The notes below the pieces were generated by a model, which worked only from the letters and a program-made list of their open reading frames with translations, did not search any database and had not been told where the DNA came from. This document shows, piece after piece, positions 16,212 through 25,870 of a stretch of DNA of 33,540 bases. The translations under genes and the position numbers were made by a program. Position 1 is the stretch's first letter. Each line of letters opens with the position of its first letter. The stretch is from Candidatus Collierbacteria bacterium (GTDB taxonomy: Bacteria > Patescibacteriota > Microgenomatia > UBA1400 > MFAQ01), in assembly GCA_903886255.1 (NCBI GenBank), contig CAISLM010000024.1, positions 1-33,540 on the forward strand, read 5' to 3'.

Positions 16212-18842
16212 ATGTTCTCATTCTTGGATCCAATCCTAAACCCGAATAAAATTGAAGTCGAAAAACTCAAAAAGATAGTTGAGATAATTAACCATCTCGA
16301 GCCGGACATCAAAAAGATGAAAGATGATGAATTCCCGGCCGAAATTGCTCAAATTCGAGAAGAGCTAAAAAATGACAAAACGGAGGATGATGTTTTGCCG
16401 GAAGTTTTTGCACTTGCTCGTGAAGCCGCAATCAGGACCATCGGTCTTCGTCCTTATGATGTTCAGCTGATGTCGTCAATTGTTTTTCATCAGGGAAAAA
16501 TCGCCGAACAAAAAACCGGTGAAGGAAAAACATTGTCAGCCGTTCCTGCCATGGTTTTAAACGCGCTTACCGGTAAGGGTGCACACCTTGTCACTGTAAA
16601 CGATTACTTGGCTCGTCGTGATGCCGGTTGGATGGGTCCTGTATATAGCTTCCTCGGACTTACAGTTGGCTGTATTTTTTCCGGTCAAGGCGACCTACCA
16701 GCTTCCACTTACGATCCGGAATTTTCCGATAGCAGCCATATTGATACTCGTCTTCAAAAACTTCGCCCCGTTTCCCGCAAAGAAGCTTATGCTTGCGATA
16801 TTACCTATGGTACCAATAATGAGTTTGGGTTTGACTATCTCCGCGATAATATGGCCCGCTCTCTGGATCAGCTAGTTCAGCGGCCACACCACTTCGCTAT
16901 TGTTGACGAGGTAGACTCAATTCTTATAGATGAAGCTCGTACTCCATTAATTATTTCTGCTCCTGATTCAGAGGCCACCGACCAATATTTCCGTTTTGCT
17001 GCCTTAATAAAAACTCTTTCGGCTGACACTGATTACGAAGTTGATGAAAAACAGCGCACTGCAAATTTAACCGACCATGGTCTTCGCAAACTCGAAAAGA
17101 TTCTCAATGTGGAAAATCTTTATCAACAGGATTACCAAAGTCTTCATCATTTGGAACAAGCGCTAAAAGCACATACACTTTTCCAAAATGACAGGGACTA
17201 TGTCGTCAAAGATGACGAAGTTATCATTGTCGATGATCATACCGGTCGTTTGATGTATGGACGCCGATATTCTGATGGTCTTCATCAAGCAATCGAGGCC
17301 AAAGAAGGCGTAAAAGTTCAGCAGGAAAGCCGAACTTTAGCCACAATTTCTCTTCAGAACTATTTCAGACTTTACGAAAAACTTGCCGGCATGACCGGAA
17401 CTGCTGCCACAGAAGCAGAAGAATTTAAGAAAATTTACAATCTTGATGTCATCATCATTCCTACAAACATGCCCTGTGTGAGAGAGGATTATGCTGATTC
17501 TATTTACAAAACTCAACGCGCCAAATACTCTGCCATTATTAACGAAATAGGGGAGCTTCATGCCAAAGGCCAGCCTATCCTTATCGGCACCAAGTCCATT
17601 GAACAAAACGATGTCGTTACTCAATATCTAAAGAAAAAAAGAATTCCTCATCAAGTTTTAAACGCCAAGAATCATGAAAACGAAGCCCAGATTATTTCTG
17701 AAGCCGGGCGTTTCGGCGCCGTCACAGTGGCCACAAACATTGCCGGTCGTGGAGTTGATATTGTTCTCGGTGGAGACAAACGAGGCCGTGACGAAAAAGA
17801 ATGGAAAAAAGAGGCTGAAAAAGTTAAAGAAGTTGGCGGTCTTCACATTATTGGTGCAGTCAGACATGAATCAAGACGTATCGATAATCAGCTCAGAGGC
17901 CGTTCCGGTCGTCAGGGTGATCCGGGTTCAAGCCGTTTCTACATCTCTCTTGAGGATGACATCATGCGTATCTTTGGTGGGGAACAGGTTAGTAAATTGA
18001 TGGATTTTTTGAAAGTTCCTGAAGATCAACCCCTTGAAGCTGGCATGGTCACACGGGCCATTGAAACTGCTCAAACCAAAGTCGAATCTTTTTATTTTGA
18101 TCAAAGAAAACACCTCGTTGAATACGACGATGTCATGAATAAGCAACGACAAATTTTTTACAAACGTCGTCTCAATCTTCTTTCCGGTGGAACTGAAATT
18201 TCATCGGCCCAGATAGATCAAGCTTTGGAAAAAGAAGTTGATTATCTGGCGAATATCTATGCCGCTTCAGGTATAAATAAAACTGAAGCAGACCAAATCT
18301 TAAAAGAATTTCAATTAATTCTTCCTATCGATCCTCGCTCAGCCGATATCGTTGAAAAAAGCCTGGTTGGAAAAGACGTTGAGGAAGTCAAAGAAATTTT
18401 AGGAAATATCACTAAACAAGCCCGCATTGCCCAGAAGGAACGTTTTGGGGACGAAATGCTGGGTCAAGTTCAAAAATATATTTTGCTCGATTCGTACGAC
18501 GAGCTTTGGATGAATCATCTCGACGCTATCGATAATCTCCGTGACGGCATCGGTCTCCGTGGTTATGCCCAAAAAGATCCGTTAGTTGAATACAAACAAG
18601 AATCATTTGCCATGTTCGAGAGTCTTCTGTCTCGAATAGATTCTGTCGCTGCCCATCGTATTTTCAGGGTTCAAGTTCAAGTTCCCCAAGAAATGGCAAA
18701 ACCGGTCAAGGGAATTGAAAAATCAGCCGCAGGAGAAAAACAGATAGCTGCCAAAACCGAAAAAAAACTTGGCCGCAATGATCCATGCTGGTGTGGCAGT
18801 GGTAAAAAATGGAAGTCATGTCATTACCCGAAACTGGGGTAA
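16212..18842 (+). CDS. secA: Preprotein translocase ATPase SecA
   Basis: 'AEQKTGEGKTLSAVPAMVLNALTGKG', 'VDEVDSILIDEARTPLIIS', 'NIAGRGVDIVLGG', C-terminal SEC-C zinc motif 'NDPCWCGSGKKWKSCH'. Confidence 0.98.
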   Translation: MFSFLDPILNPNKIEVEKLKKIVEIINHLEPDIKKMKDDEFPAEIAQIREELKNDKTEDDVLPEVFALAREAAIRTIGLRPYDVQLMSSIVFHQGKIAEQKTGEGKTLSAVPAMVLNALTGKGAHLVTVNDYLARRDAGWMGPVYSFLGLTVGCIFSGQGDLPASTYDPEFSDSSHIDTRLQKLRPVSRKEAYACDITYGTNNEFGFDYLRDNMARSLDQLVQRPHHFAIVDEVDSILIDEARTPLIISAPDSEATDQYFRFAALIKTLSADTDYEVDEKQRTANLTDHGLRKLEKILNVENLYQQDYQSLHHLEQALKAHTLFQNDRDYVVKDDEVIIVDDHTGRLMYGRRYSDGLHQAIEAKEGVKVQQESRTLATISLQNYFRLYEKLAGMTGTAATEAEEFKKIYNLDVIIIPTNMPCVREDYADSIYKTQRAKYSAIINEIGELHAKGQPILIGTKSIEQNDVVTQYLKKKRIPHQVLNAKNHENEAQIISEAGRFGAVTVATNIAGRGVDIVLGGDKRGRDEKEWKKEAEKVKEVGGLHIIGAVRHESRRIDNQLRGRSGRQGDPGSSRFYISLEDDIMRIFGGEQVSKLMDFLKVPEDQPLEAGMVTRAIETAQTKVESFYFDQRKHLVEYDDVMNKQRQIFYKRRLNLLSGGTEISSAQIDQALEKEVDYLANIYAASGINKTEADQILKEFQLILPIDPRSADIVEKSLVGKDVEEVKEILGNITKQARIAQKERFGDEMLGQVQKYILLDSYDELWMNHLDAIDNLRDGIGLRGYAQKDPLVEYKQESFAMFESLLSRIDSVAAHRIFRVQVQVPQEMAKPVKGIEKSAAGEKQIAAKTEKKLGRNDPCWCGSGKKWKSCHYPKLG

Positions 18843-18850
18843 AATAAATT

Positions 18851-19345
18851 ATGGACGACACAAGCGCACCCCCAATCGATCTAAATATTGATCCGGACAT
18901 GATTACGACACAGGGCGTATCACCCCAGATGTCGACTCCTGCACCAAAGCCTACCACACCTCCTCCCGCACCCAAATCAGTTTTTGACCCGGGTATTATT
19001 GACATAACCCCAGGGTCAAAAGACGTTTTCCCTCCGATTGTTCCAATTTCAAATCATATCGATAACGCTACTTTTCCGTCACCGAAAACTATAGATATTA
19101 CCCCGAACGCACCCGCACCTCTAGTGATCCATGACATGGCAGAAATACCACCATCTCCAACTCCACCTGTATTTTCTCAGGCAGCGTTCGCTGAACCGAT
19201 TCCTTCTCCAATGCCTCCAAAGATTGAGACTGTCCCTGTAACTCCCTCTAGTGCAGATGTCCAAACCCAGTCTATTCCACCTATGCCCAGTCTTCCTGTT
19301 AATCCTCTTGCTGAGGATCCCGACCTAGTTAAACTCATTAAATAA
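18851..19345 (+). CDS. Proline-rich, likely intrinsically disordered protein
   Basis: 164 aa, very Pro/Thr/Ser/Asp rich with recurring 'IDITPxx' motifs, no TM; starts 9 nt after secA and its stop overlaps the next ATG. Confidence 0.7.
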   Translation: MDDTSAPPIDLNIDPDMITTQGVSPQMSTPAPKPTTPPPAPKSVFDPGIIDITPGSKDVFPPIVPISNHIDNATFPSPKTIDITPNAPAPLVIHDMAEIPPSPTPPVFSQAAFAEPIPSPMPPKIETVPVTPSSADVQTQSIPPMPSLPVNPLAEDPDLVKLIK

Positions 19346-19671
19346 TGGGCAAGGTAATTTGGACAAACCATCTTTACGAAAGAATTAGACAAAGAGGTCT
19401 TGACCCCCGCTGGGTCGATATGGCTGTTCGCTCGCCGGATGAGATTCAACAAAGTTCTACTACTGATTCGAAAAAACACATAAAAACAATTAACGGCTAC
19501 AAAATAGTTGCAGCCGTAAAACGTCAAGGCAGTGACTGGATAATAACATCTGCTTGGTGGAATCCGGTTTATGGTCAATCATCAGCACGCACGCCCAAAA
19601 AATCATTTCTTGAAGCCATCATTTACAAATTTGTGGTTTATTTGGAAAAATTAATCACCGGCAAAAAATAA
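19345..19671 (+). CDS. DUF4258-like small protein (BrnT/RelE-like superfamily possible)
   Basis: 'TNHLYERIRQRGLDPRWVDMAVRSPDEIQQ......KTINGYKIVAAVKRQGSDWIITSAWW' matches the H-x-x-x-R-x-x-x-R-G / IxVxVxxxxxxWxIxTaW pattern of DUF4258-type proteins. Confidence 0.65.
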   Translation: MGKVIWTNHLYERIRQRGLDPRWVDMAVRSPDEIQQSSTTDSKKHIKTINGYKIVAAVKRQGSDWIITSAWWNPVYGQSSARTPKKSFLEAIIYKFVVYLEKLITGKK

Positions 19672-19675
19672 ACCA

Positions 19676-19987
19676 TCAAATAGGTTTCTCAATCTTCAAT
19701 AGGGCTTGTTCCGCTCCGGCTGTAATTTTTGAATATTCTTCACAATTTAGTTTGGCAAATAGACCCTCTCGAGTTTCATTTGGACATTCATTTATATATG
19801 CCATCCCGAAAAAAGTTCCGGTCATTATGAATATTGATAATAATGAAACTCCGGCGATTCTATATCTAAAATAAATATCATCTAAAACGTATTCCTTCCA
19901 ACCCGAAACCAGGTGGTAAAACCATTCCGAAAAAGCCACTAAAAATATTAACGCTACTACTATTCCGACCAAAACTGGCATCTGCAT
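19676..19987 (-). CDS. Small membrane protein, hypothetical
   Basis: 103 aa with two hydrophobic helices; divergent from the TPR gene. Confidence 0.65.
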   Translation of the reverse strand: MQMPVLVGIVVALIFLVAFSEWFYHLVSGWKEYVLDDIYFRYRIAGVSLLSIFIMTGTFFGMAYINECPNETREGLFAKLNCEEYSKITAGAEQALLKIEKPI

Positions 19988-19993
19988 ACACTC

Positions 19994-20003
19994 ATGTTAT
20001 CAT
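19994..20003. promoter_or_regulatory. Overlapping divergent -10 elements in a 22-bp intergenic space
   Basis: Rightward TATCAT (19998-20003, with upstream TG) 6 nt before ATG 20010; leftward TAACAT (complement of 19994-19999) 6 nt before ATG 19987. Confidence 0.5.
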
Positions 20004-20009
20004 GAACTC

Positions 20010-20720
20010 ATGGATATCAAAATGGAACAAATGCTTGCCAAAGCAAACGACCTCCGCGAGTCGGAATCGTATGGAGATTCCTCCAAACTTTATACGGAAT
20101 GTCTTCTTGAACTCCTCAAAATAAATGATCTCGTAGGATTAATACACTGTCTTTCCGGTCAGAGTCAAATCTATAAATTACAAATTCGAGACAACAATAA
20201 CGAAATCTATCATCACCTTGCCCAGGCCTTCGCCAAAGAAAGTTTTGAAATTGCGGAAAAGAATAGCAATTCCCTTGATGGCCGCACTTTATCCATTGCT
20301 TACAGCACCTATGCCGATATCCTTTTGACAGACAGAAAATTTTCTCAATCACTACCATTATTTGAAAAAGCGCTTGAATTGTCCACAGCCGGCATTGCCG
20401 AGAAGGGTCGTCTCAAAGCTCATATCGGCGAACTAAAATATTTACTTGGCGAAAAGGAAACCGGTATTAATTTAATCAATGAAGCTTTGTCGGATATTCG
20501 CTCCGGAGATTTGTCAACCTATGCCGTTCGAGTTTGGGAAACTGGCGCACTGAACGGCCTGGCAAAGATCATGGCTATGGAAGATAAAATTGACGAGGCA
20601 AAAAAACTGGCTGGGGAATCATTAACTATCGCGACTCGAAACAACTTATCAATTAGAAAAAGAGAAGTCGACGAAATAATCTCCAAAATCTCTTCCGGGC
20701 AGAAAGATTTTTCGCTATAA
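20010..20720 (+). CDS. Tetratricopeptide-repeat-like protein
   Basis: Helical repeats, e.g. 'AKANDLRESESYGDSSKLYTECLLELLKINDL', 'SQSLPLFEKALELSTAGIAEKGRLKAHIGELKYLLGE'. Confidence 0.7.
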   Translation: MDIKMEQMLAKANDLRESESYGDSSKLYTECLLELLKINDLVGLIHCLSGQSQIYKLQIRDNNNEIYHHLAQAFAKESFEIAEKNSNSLDGRTLSIAYSTYADILLTDRKFSQSLPLFEKALELSTAGIAEKGRLKAHIGELKYLLGEKETGINLINEALSDIRSGDLSTYAVRVWETGALNGLAKIMAMEDKIDEAKKLAGESLTIATRNNLSIRKREVDEIISKISSGQKDFSL

Positions 20721-20729
20721 TGTACCCTT

Positions 20730-21395
20730 ATGAAAAGAACTCTTCTGGTTTTACTCTCCGCCCTTTTGTTATCGGCTTGCGGGCTTCAGCAAACTGCAAA
20801 TACACAAAATTATCAGTTAACAGACATAAAAATATCACCAACTAATATGGCCACACCAACCCCATCACAAACACCTCTTGCCGACAACATCACTGCCGTC
20901 ATTAAAACCAGCAAGGGAACAATGAAAGTAGATCTATTTCCCAAAATAGCACCGAACACTGTCAGAAACTTTGTCGAACTAGCCCAAGGAACCAAAATAA
21001 ATCCCAACACCGGAGCGAAAGTCTCTGATAAACCATTTTATGATGGTTTGATTTTCCACCGCATTATCAAAGGTTTCATGATCCAAGGGGGAGATCCAAA
21101 TGGTACGGGAATGGGTGGTCCTGGATATAAATTTGCTGATGAACCGGTCACGGAGGAGTACACCAGGGGTACGATTGCGATGGCAAATTCAGGTCCAAAT
21201 ACTAACGGATCTCAATTTTTCATAATGCATCAAGACTATGCCTTGCCTCCCAGCTATACTATCTTCGGAAGGATCAATGCTTCTGACTCAGCCAGTCTAA
21301 AAACATTAGATTCAATTGCTACAGTTGCTACAAATGCATCAGATAAACCTTTGGCAGATGTAACTATCCAATCAATAGTCATTGAGGAAAAATGA
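20730..21395 (+). CDS. Cyclophilin-type peptidyl-prolyl isomerase, lipoprotein
   Basis: Lipobox 'LLSAC'; 'YDGLIFHRIIKGFMIQGGDPNGTGMGGPGYKFADE', 'GTIAMANSGPNTNGSQFFI'. Confidence 0.95.
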   Translation: MKRTLLVLLSALLLSACGLQQTANTQNYQLTDIKISPTNMATPTPSQTPLADNITAVIKTSKGTMKVDLFPKIAPNTVRNFVELAQGTKINPNTGAKVSDKPFYDGLIFHRIIKGFMIQGGDPNGTGMGGPGYKFADEPVTEEYTRGTIAMANSGPNTNGSQFFIMHQDYALPPSYTIFGRINASDSASLKTLDSIATVATNASDKPLADVTIQSIVIEEK

Positions 21396-22222
21396 GACGA
21401 ATTGGCGGTCATGTATCTATGGCCGGCAGTTTGATAAATTCAGTCAAAAAAACAGTTGAAATTGGCGGCAATTGTATGCAAATCTTTGCCGGTTCCCCAA
21501 GATCTTGGTTAAGGAAACCTTTCCCGGAAGACCAGGTTGCATCTTTTACAAAGGAAGCTGAAAGGTTGGATATTCTCCCTATCTTTATCCATGCGCTTTA
21601 CTTGGTCAACCTTGCCACAACTGATGTTTATCTTCTCGAAAAATCAATCACATCTCTCATTGTTGATATGCAAAACGGAGATCTTATTCATTCCGCTGGA
21701 GTCATAGTACATATCGGCTCTCACCAAGGAGCCGGTTTTGACTCCGTCAAAAATCAGTTAATAACGTCAATTCAAAGGATTCTTGAATCTACCGAAAATT
21801 GCAATCTAATTTTAGAAAATGACGCTGGCCAAAATGGAAAGATTGGTTCTCCTGAAGAGATATCTTTTCTTATTAATTCAATAAAAAACAATCGGTTAAA
21901 GATGTGCCTTGATTCTGCTCATCTTTTTGAATCCGGAGTTGATATTAGAATTACCGAATCGGTCGATAAATTTTCCCGGAAATTGGAAAACTTGAATCTC
22001 ACCGACAAACTTATTTGTATTCATCTCAACGATTCAAAAACTAAACTGGATTCTCATAGTGATATGCATGCCAATATCGGAGAAGGCGAGATAGGGATCG
22101 AAGGTTTGAGAAACTTAGTCAACCATCCAACTTTCAAATCTTTGCCTTTAATCCTGGAGGTTCCGGGAACAGATAAACATGGTCCGGATTTGGCGAATGT
22201 CTCTAGAGCAAAAGAACTATAG
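21392..22222 (+). CDS. nfo: Endonuclease IV (AP endonuclease)
   Basis: 'RRIGGHVSMAGSLINSV', 'NCMQIFAGSPRSW', 'LILENDAGQ', 'CLDSAHLFESG', 'CIHLNDSKTKLDSHSDMHANIGEGEIG'. Confidence 0.95.
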   Translation: MRRIGGHVSMAGSLINSVKKTVEIGGNCMQIFAGSPRSWLRKPFPEDQVASFTKEAERLDILPIFIHALYLVNLATTDVYLLEKSITSLIVDMQNGDLIHSAGVIVHIGSHQGAGFDSVKNQLITSIQRILESTENCNLILENDAGQNGKIGSPEEISFLINSIKNNRLKMCLDSAHLFESGVDIRITESVDKFSRKLENLNLTDKLICIHLNDSKTKLDSHSDMHANIGEGEIGIEGLRNLVNHPTFKSLPLILEVPGTDKHGPDLANVSRAKEL

Positions 22223-22882
22223 ATCGTGATGAATTTCTACGGAAACTCCGGGAAAAAATGACATAGACTGTCTTGATGACCAGTAATCGGCATCTTGCAC
22301 GGCTCTTTCGACTCTTGAAGGGTGTAGCGCTCTGATTACTTCGCTTAAGTTGTTTGCCATCTCTTGCTTGCTATATGGACGATCTTCGTATGGACTAACC
22401 GCGTAGCTCCACTGACCCATATGGTATCGAACGGCATTAATTATTTCTCCCTTTGCTCCCGGATCATTTAACTCAAATTTTTCCAACCATTTTGCCGCAA
22501 TTATTCCGTGAGAATAATCTGTATTTTTTGATTCCCAAACTACTCCATTTTTACAAGTATCATGAAGCAAAATCGCACTTATGGCAATGTCCAGTTCTCG
22601 TTGCGTGAAACCATCTCTGCGGGCGAATTGTTCTACAACGGCTTCAGCTTTTACTACATGTCTCACCAAACCTCCTTCACCATTATCCTCAGCCGGATGA
22701 TACTTACCTGTCGAGCTTGCGGGAGCGACCCAAAATCTGGGATCTACTTCGGAAAATGCTTGATAAGTAAAATCTTTTATATCCTCAGATACTATCCTTT
22801 CGATGTTTTCTTGAATCAGTCTAATACTTTCGGTAGTCGCTTCTGGAAACTCAGGTAATTCTTTTGCTTGAAATTCTCTCAT
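22217..22882 (-). CDS. HD-domain protein
   Basis: 'GGLVRHVVKAEAVVEQFARR...ISAILLHDTCKNG...DYSHGIIAAKWLE' HD-type H...HD...H pattern. Confidence 0.82.
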   Translation of the reverse strand: MREFQAKELPEFPEATTESIRLIQENIERIVSEDIKDFTYQAFSEVDPRFWVAPASSTGKYHPAEDNGEGGLVRHVVKAEAVVEQFARRDGFTQRELDIAISAILLHDTCKNGVVWESKNTDYSHGIIAAKWLEKFELNDPGAKGEIINAVRYHMGQWSYAVSPYEDRPYSKQEMANNLSEVIRALHPSRVERAVQDADYWSSRQSMSFFPGVSVEIHHDL

Positions 22883-22902
22883 AGAGAGAATATATCATAG
22901 TT

Positions 22903-24108
22903 CTATTCGTATCTTATGGCGTCGATAGGGGATAGGTCGGAAGCTTTCTTTGCCGGGAAAACTCCAAATACAATTCCGATAAGTGAAGAGGTTCCGAGAG
23001 AAAGCGCGATTGAACCAAGGGTAATGTACGCGGGGAATATTGGATGAATAAAATAAACAATTAATGCAGCCAATCCTAACCCCATTGCTCCTCCAAAAAC
23101 AGACAATACTACCGCTTCTGCCATAAATTGCCAAAGAATATCTCCACTTCTGGCCCCAAGTGCCCGTCTGATTCCGATTTCTTTGATACGTTCGGTTACT
23201 GTCACATACATGATATTTAAAATTCCGATTCCGCCAACCAATAAGGAAATGCCTGCTATAGCCACCAAAACAACATTCATAATATTAAAGATAGAAGAGA
23301 TCGTATTTAAAATATCGGTTGATTCAACCACCGAAAATTGATCGGATTTATATCTTTTTAACAATTGTGTGCTGAGTGATGTTTTTAGTGTAGCCAGGTC
23401 GTTCTCACTATCTGCCTCCACAATAACCTCCAAAAATTTCTTATCAGGGTTGAAGATATAGCCGGTTTTAAACGGAATATATATAAAAGTATCAAAGTCC
23501 GGTCCGCCTAAGCCACCCCCACCTTTAGGTGCTGTTACGCCGACTACCCGGAAAGATTGTCCTTCAAACCTAACATTTTTTCCGACTGCCAAACCGGCCT
23601 CTCCAAATATTGTTTCGGCCAACTTTGGTCCCAGAACTGCGACACGATTCATGCCGGTGTTATCGGATTCGGAAAATAAATTTCCAAATCCAATAGTCAT
23701 ATTAGTTGCTGTAAAGAAATCATTTGAGGTCGTATACATCGTAACAACTTCTGTTTTTCCTTCCGAAGTTAGCTGTCCGGATTTCCGGCTAATTGGTGCA
23801 ACCAGTTTTGCCCCGCCAACCCGTTTAAGATTTTGAATATCTTTTTCATCAAACAAAGGAGCAATTCCACCGGCGGAAGAAAAACTTCCTCCACTTCCAA
23901 ATATATTTCCCGGCATCACATAAAGTAGATTTGTTCCCAAACTTTCGAATTGCTGTTTTATATATTCTTTAAGTCCAACTCCGGCTGCCATTAATAGAAC
24001 CACAGACAAAACACCAATTAAAATTCCTAAAGAAGTAAGGAAGGTTCTGCCTTTATTTTTCCCAAAGTCAATTAGAGCAGATTTAAAAATCCCAATTAAA
24101 TAATTCAT
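22903..24108 (-). CDS. MacB-type ABC transporter permease
   Basis: N-terminal TM, MacB periplasmic core, C-terminal FtsX-like 'VTERIKEIGIRRALGARSGDILWQFMAEAVVLS'. Confidence 0.92.
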   Translation of the reverse strand: MNYLIGIFKSALIDFGKNKGRTFLTSLGILIGVLSVVLLMAAGVGLKEYIKQQFESLGTNLLYVMPGNIFGSGGSFSSAGGIAPLFDEKDIQNLKRVGGAKLVAPISRKSGQLTSEGKTEVVTMYTTSNDFFTATNMTIGFGNLFSESDNTGMNRVAVLGPKLAETIFGEAGLAVGKNVRFEGQSFRVVGVTAPKGGGGLGGPDFDTFIYIPFKTGYIFNPDKKFLEVIVEADSENDLATLKTSLSTQLLKRYKSDQFSVVESTDILNTISSIFNIMNVVLVAIAGISLLVGGIGILNIMYVTVTERIKEIGIRRALGARSGDILWQFMAEAVVLSVFGGAMGLGLAALIVYFIHPIFPAYITLGSIALSLGTSSLIGIVFGVFPAKKASDLSPIDAIRYE

Positions 24109-24788
24109 TTGACCACCTCCCCATCCTTTATTCTTATTTGCCTTCCGGTTCTTTCCGCAATATCCGGTTCATGAGTTACCAGTAATATTGTGATGTTATC
24201 TTTTTTGTTAAGTTCTTCCAACAGCGTCATGATCTCTTCACCTGTTTTTGTATCGAGATTCCCGGTCGGTTCATCGGCAAGAATTAGCTTGGGTTTCATG
24301 ATCAGAGCTCTTGCAATGGCCACTCTTTGTTGTTGCCCGCCCGAAATTTTATTTGGAAATGAATCCTTTTTGGAAATAATTCCAAATCGTTCCATTAAAT
24401 AATCAGCTCTTTGATCGGGGTCAAAATCTAATTTTTTCCTGGCATATTGAATCGGCAATAAAATGTTTTCTTTGATTGTTAATTTGTTTATTAAATTAAA
24501 CTGTTGAAACACAAATCCTACAAATTCGCTTCGTAAGGTTGATGTTTGGTCATCATTCAATTTCGAAATATCTTTACCATTAATCACCACCTCGCCTCCG
24601 GATGGTTTATCCAACAATCCAATGATATGCATCAGTGTTGATTTTCCCGACCCTGAAGGCCCCACAATTGCTGCATATTCTCCCTCATGAATATCCAGAT
24701 CCAAAGATTTAAGGGCTGTGAATATTACATCACCACCCATGTTGTAGATTTTTGAAACTTTCCTGAGACTAATAATAGATGGGGTCAT
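24105..24788 (-). CDS. MacB/LolD-type ABC transporter ATPase
   Basis: '[23 protein letters not shown]', '[32 protein letters not shown]'. Confidence 0.95.
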   Translation of the reverse strand: MTPSIISLRKVSKIYNMGGDVIFTALKSLDLDIHEGEYAAIVGPSGSGKSTLMHIIGLLDKPSGGEVVINGKDISKLNDDQTSTLRSEFVGFVFQQFNLINKLTIKENILLPIQYARKKLDFDPDQRADYLMERFGIISKKDSFPNKISGGQQQRVAIARALIMKPKLILADEPTGNLDTKTGEEIMTLLEELNKKDNITILLVTHEPDIAERTGRQIRIKDGEVVK

Positions 24789-25794
24789 TTTCTGAAACTC
24801 CGGATAAAATTATTGTATTACCATCGATCGTGTCACCGGTGGTGATCTCTGTTTTCACAGGACTATTGTTTACCACCTTATTTACATATAATTTACCGGA
24901 ATCTTTAATTATGTAAGCTTCTGGAATAGATAGAACCCCGTTGTATTCTTTGAAGGTAAAGTTCGTGTCTCCTGTCATTCCCATCTTAAATTTATAATCC
25001 AAATTATCCACATTCATCATTAATCTAATTTCATACACTGTACCGGTTTCGCCCGCCATGGGCGTAAACCCGATCATCGTTACCTGGGCATCGATTGGGG
25101 AGTCTGGGAATGCATCAAGCACTAGCTGGCCATTCTGCCCAATTGAAAATTTACCAACATCGGTCTGGTCTGCGGTCGCAGAAAAATAAATCGTTTTCGG
25201 ATTGATAATCATGAAATTTGCTGAAGTCGGGGTAACATTAACACCACTATTCGGCGTATCAATCCCTGTCACCAAACCCTCAATCGGAGTCCATAGATTG
25301 GCAAATTTCAATGTCAAATCCTGAGCTTCAACGTTCAACACGGCGTTATTTAGACTAAACTGACTTTTTTCCAAAGTTCTTTGTACTGTTGCTCTTGCTG
25401 CATCTGTCATCCCATTCGTCTGCCAACCGGAATTATCTGCCTGTCCTTGTTCAAAGTTCCAACGATTTGTCAGGTAATTATTCAAAAGTTGGCTCATTTG
25501 ATTCTGCAGCTCTCTTTTGTCCAGCGAGGCAATTACTTGGAATTTTTTTACATAATCACCTTCTTTTACTCCAACCCACGTCAACAAGCCTGAAGTTTGA
25601 AACTGTAAATTCGCTTTTTCGCTAGCGTCAATTTGTCCGGAAATAGAAAGTGTATCCTTAAGATCAATTTTTTTAACAATAAACGTTTTCGATCTAACCG
25701 AAGCCGCTTTAGCTGTGTTTGACCTGTAGACAAGAAAACCACCAACCAGGAAGCCGATTAGAAAAAGCCACCAAAACTTCTTAAAAAATTTCAT
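24769..25794 (-). CDS. MacA-like efflux periplasmic adaptor/membrane fusion protein
   Basis: N-terminal TM, biotinyl-lipoyl-like 'ISGQIDASEKANLQFQTSGLLTWVGVKEGDYVKKFQVIASLD', operonic with MacB-like ABC genes. Confidence 0.88.
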   Translation of the reverse strand: MKFFKKFWWLFLIGFLVGGFLVYRSNTAKAASVRSKTFIVKKIDLKDTLSISGQIDASEKANLQFQTSGLLTWVGVKEGDYVKKFQVIASLDKRELQNQMSQLLNNYLTNRWNFEQGQADNSGWQTNGMTDAARATVQRTLEKSQFSLNNAVLNVEAQDLTLKFANLWTPIEGLVTGIDTPNSGVNVTPTSANFMIINPKTIYFSATADQTDVGKFSIGQNGQLVLDAFPDSPIDAQVTMIGFTPMAGETGTVYEIRLMMNVDNLDYKFKMGMTGDTNFTFKEYNGVLSIPEAYIIKDSGKLYVNKVVNNSPVKTEITTGDTIDGNTIILSGVSENDPIYY

Positions 25795-25870
25795 AGATAT
25801 ACATATTTAGATTAACCCGAAGATTATATACCTTCAGTATAACTCCTTCCATAGCTGTAAAATAGGAACA

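Noticed and set aside
17337-18152. Several antisense and alternate-frame ORFs inside secA
   Set aside because: Shadow ORFs of a highly conserved coding frame.
22903-25794. MacA-MacB-like efflux operon as a novel system
   Set aside because: Gene order and motifs match the widespread MFP-ATPase-permease arrangement.
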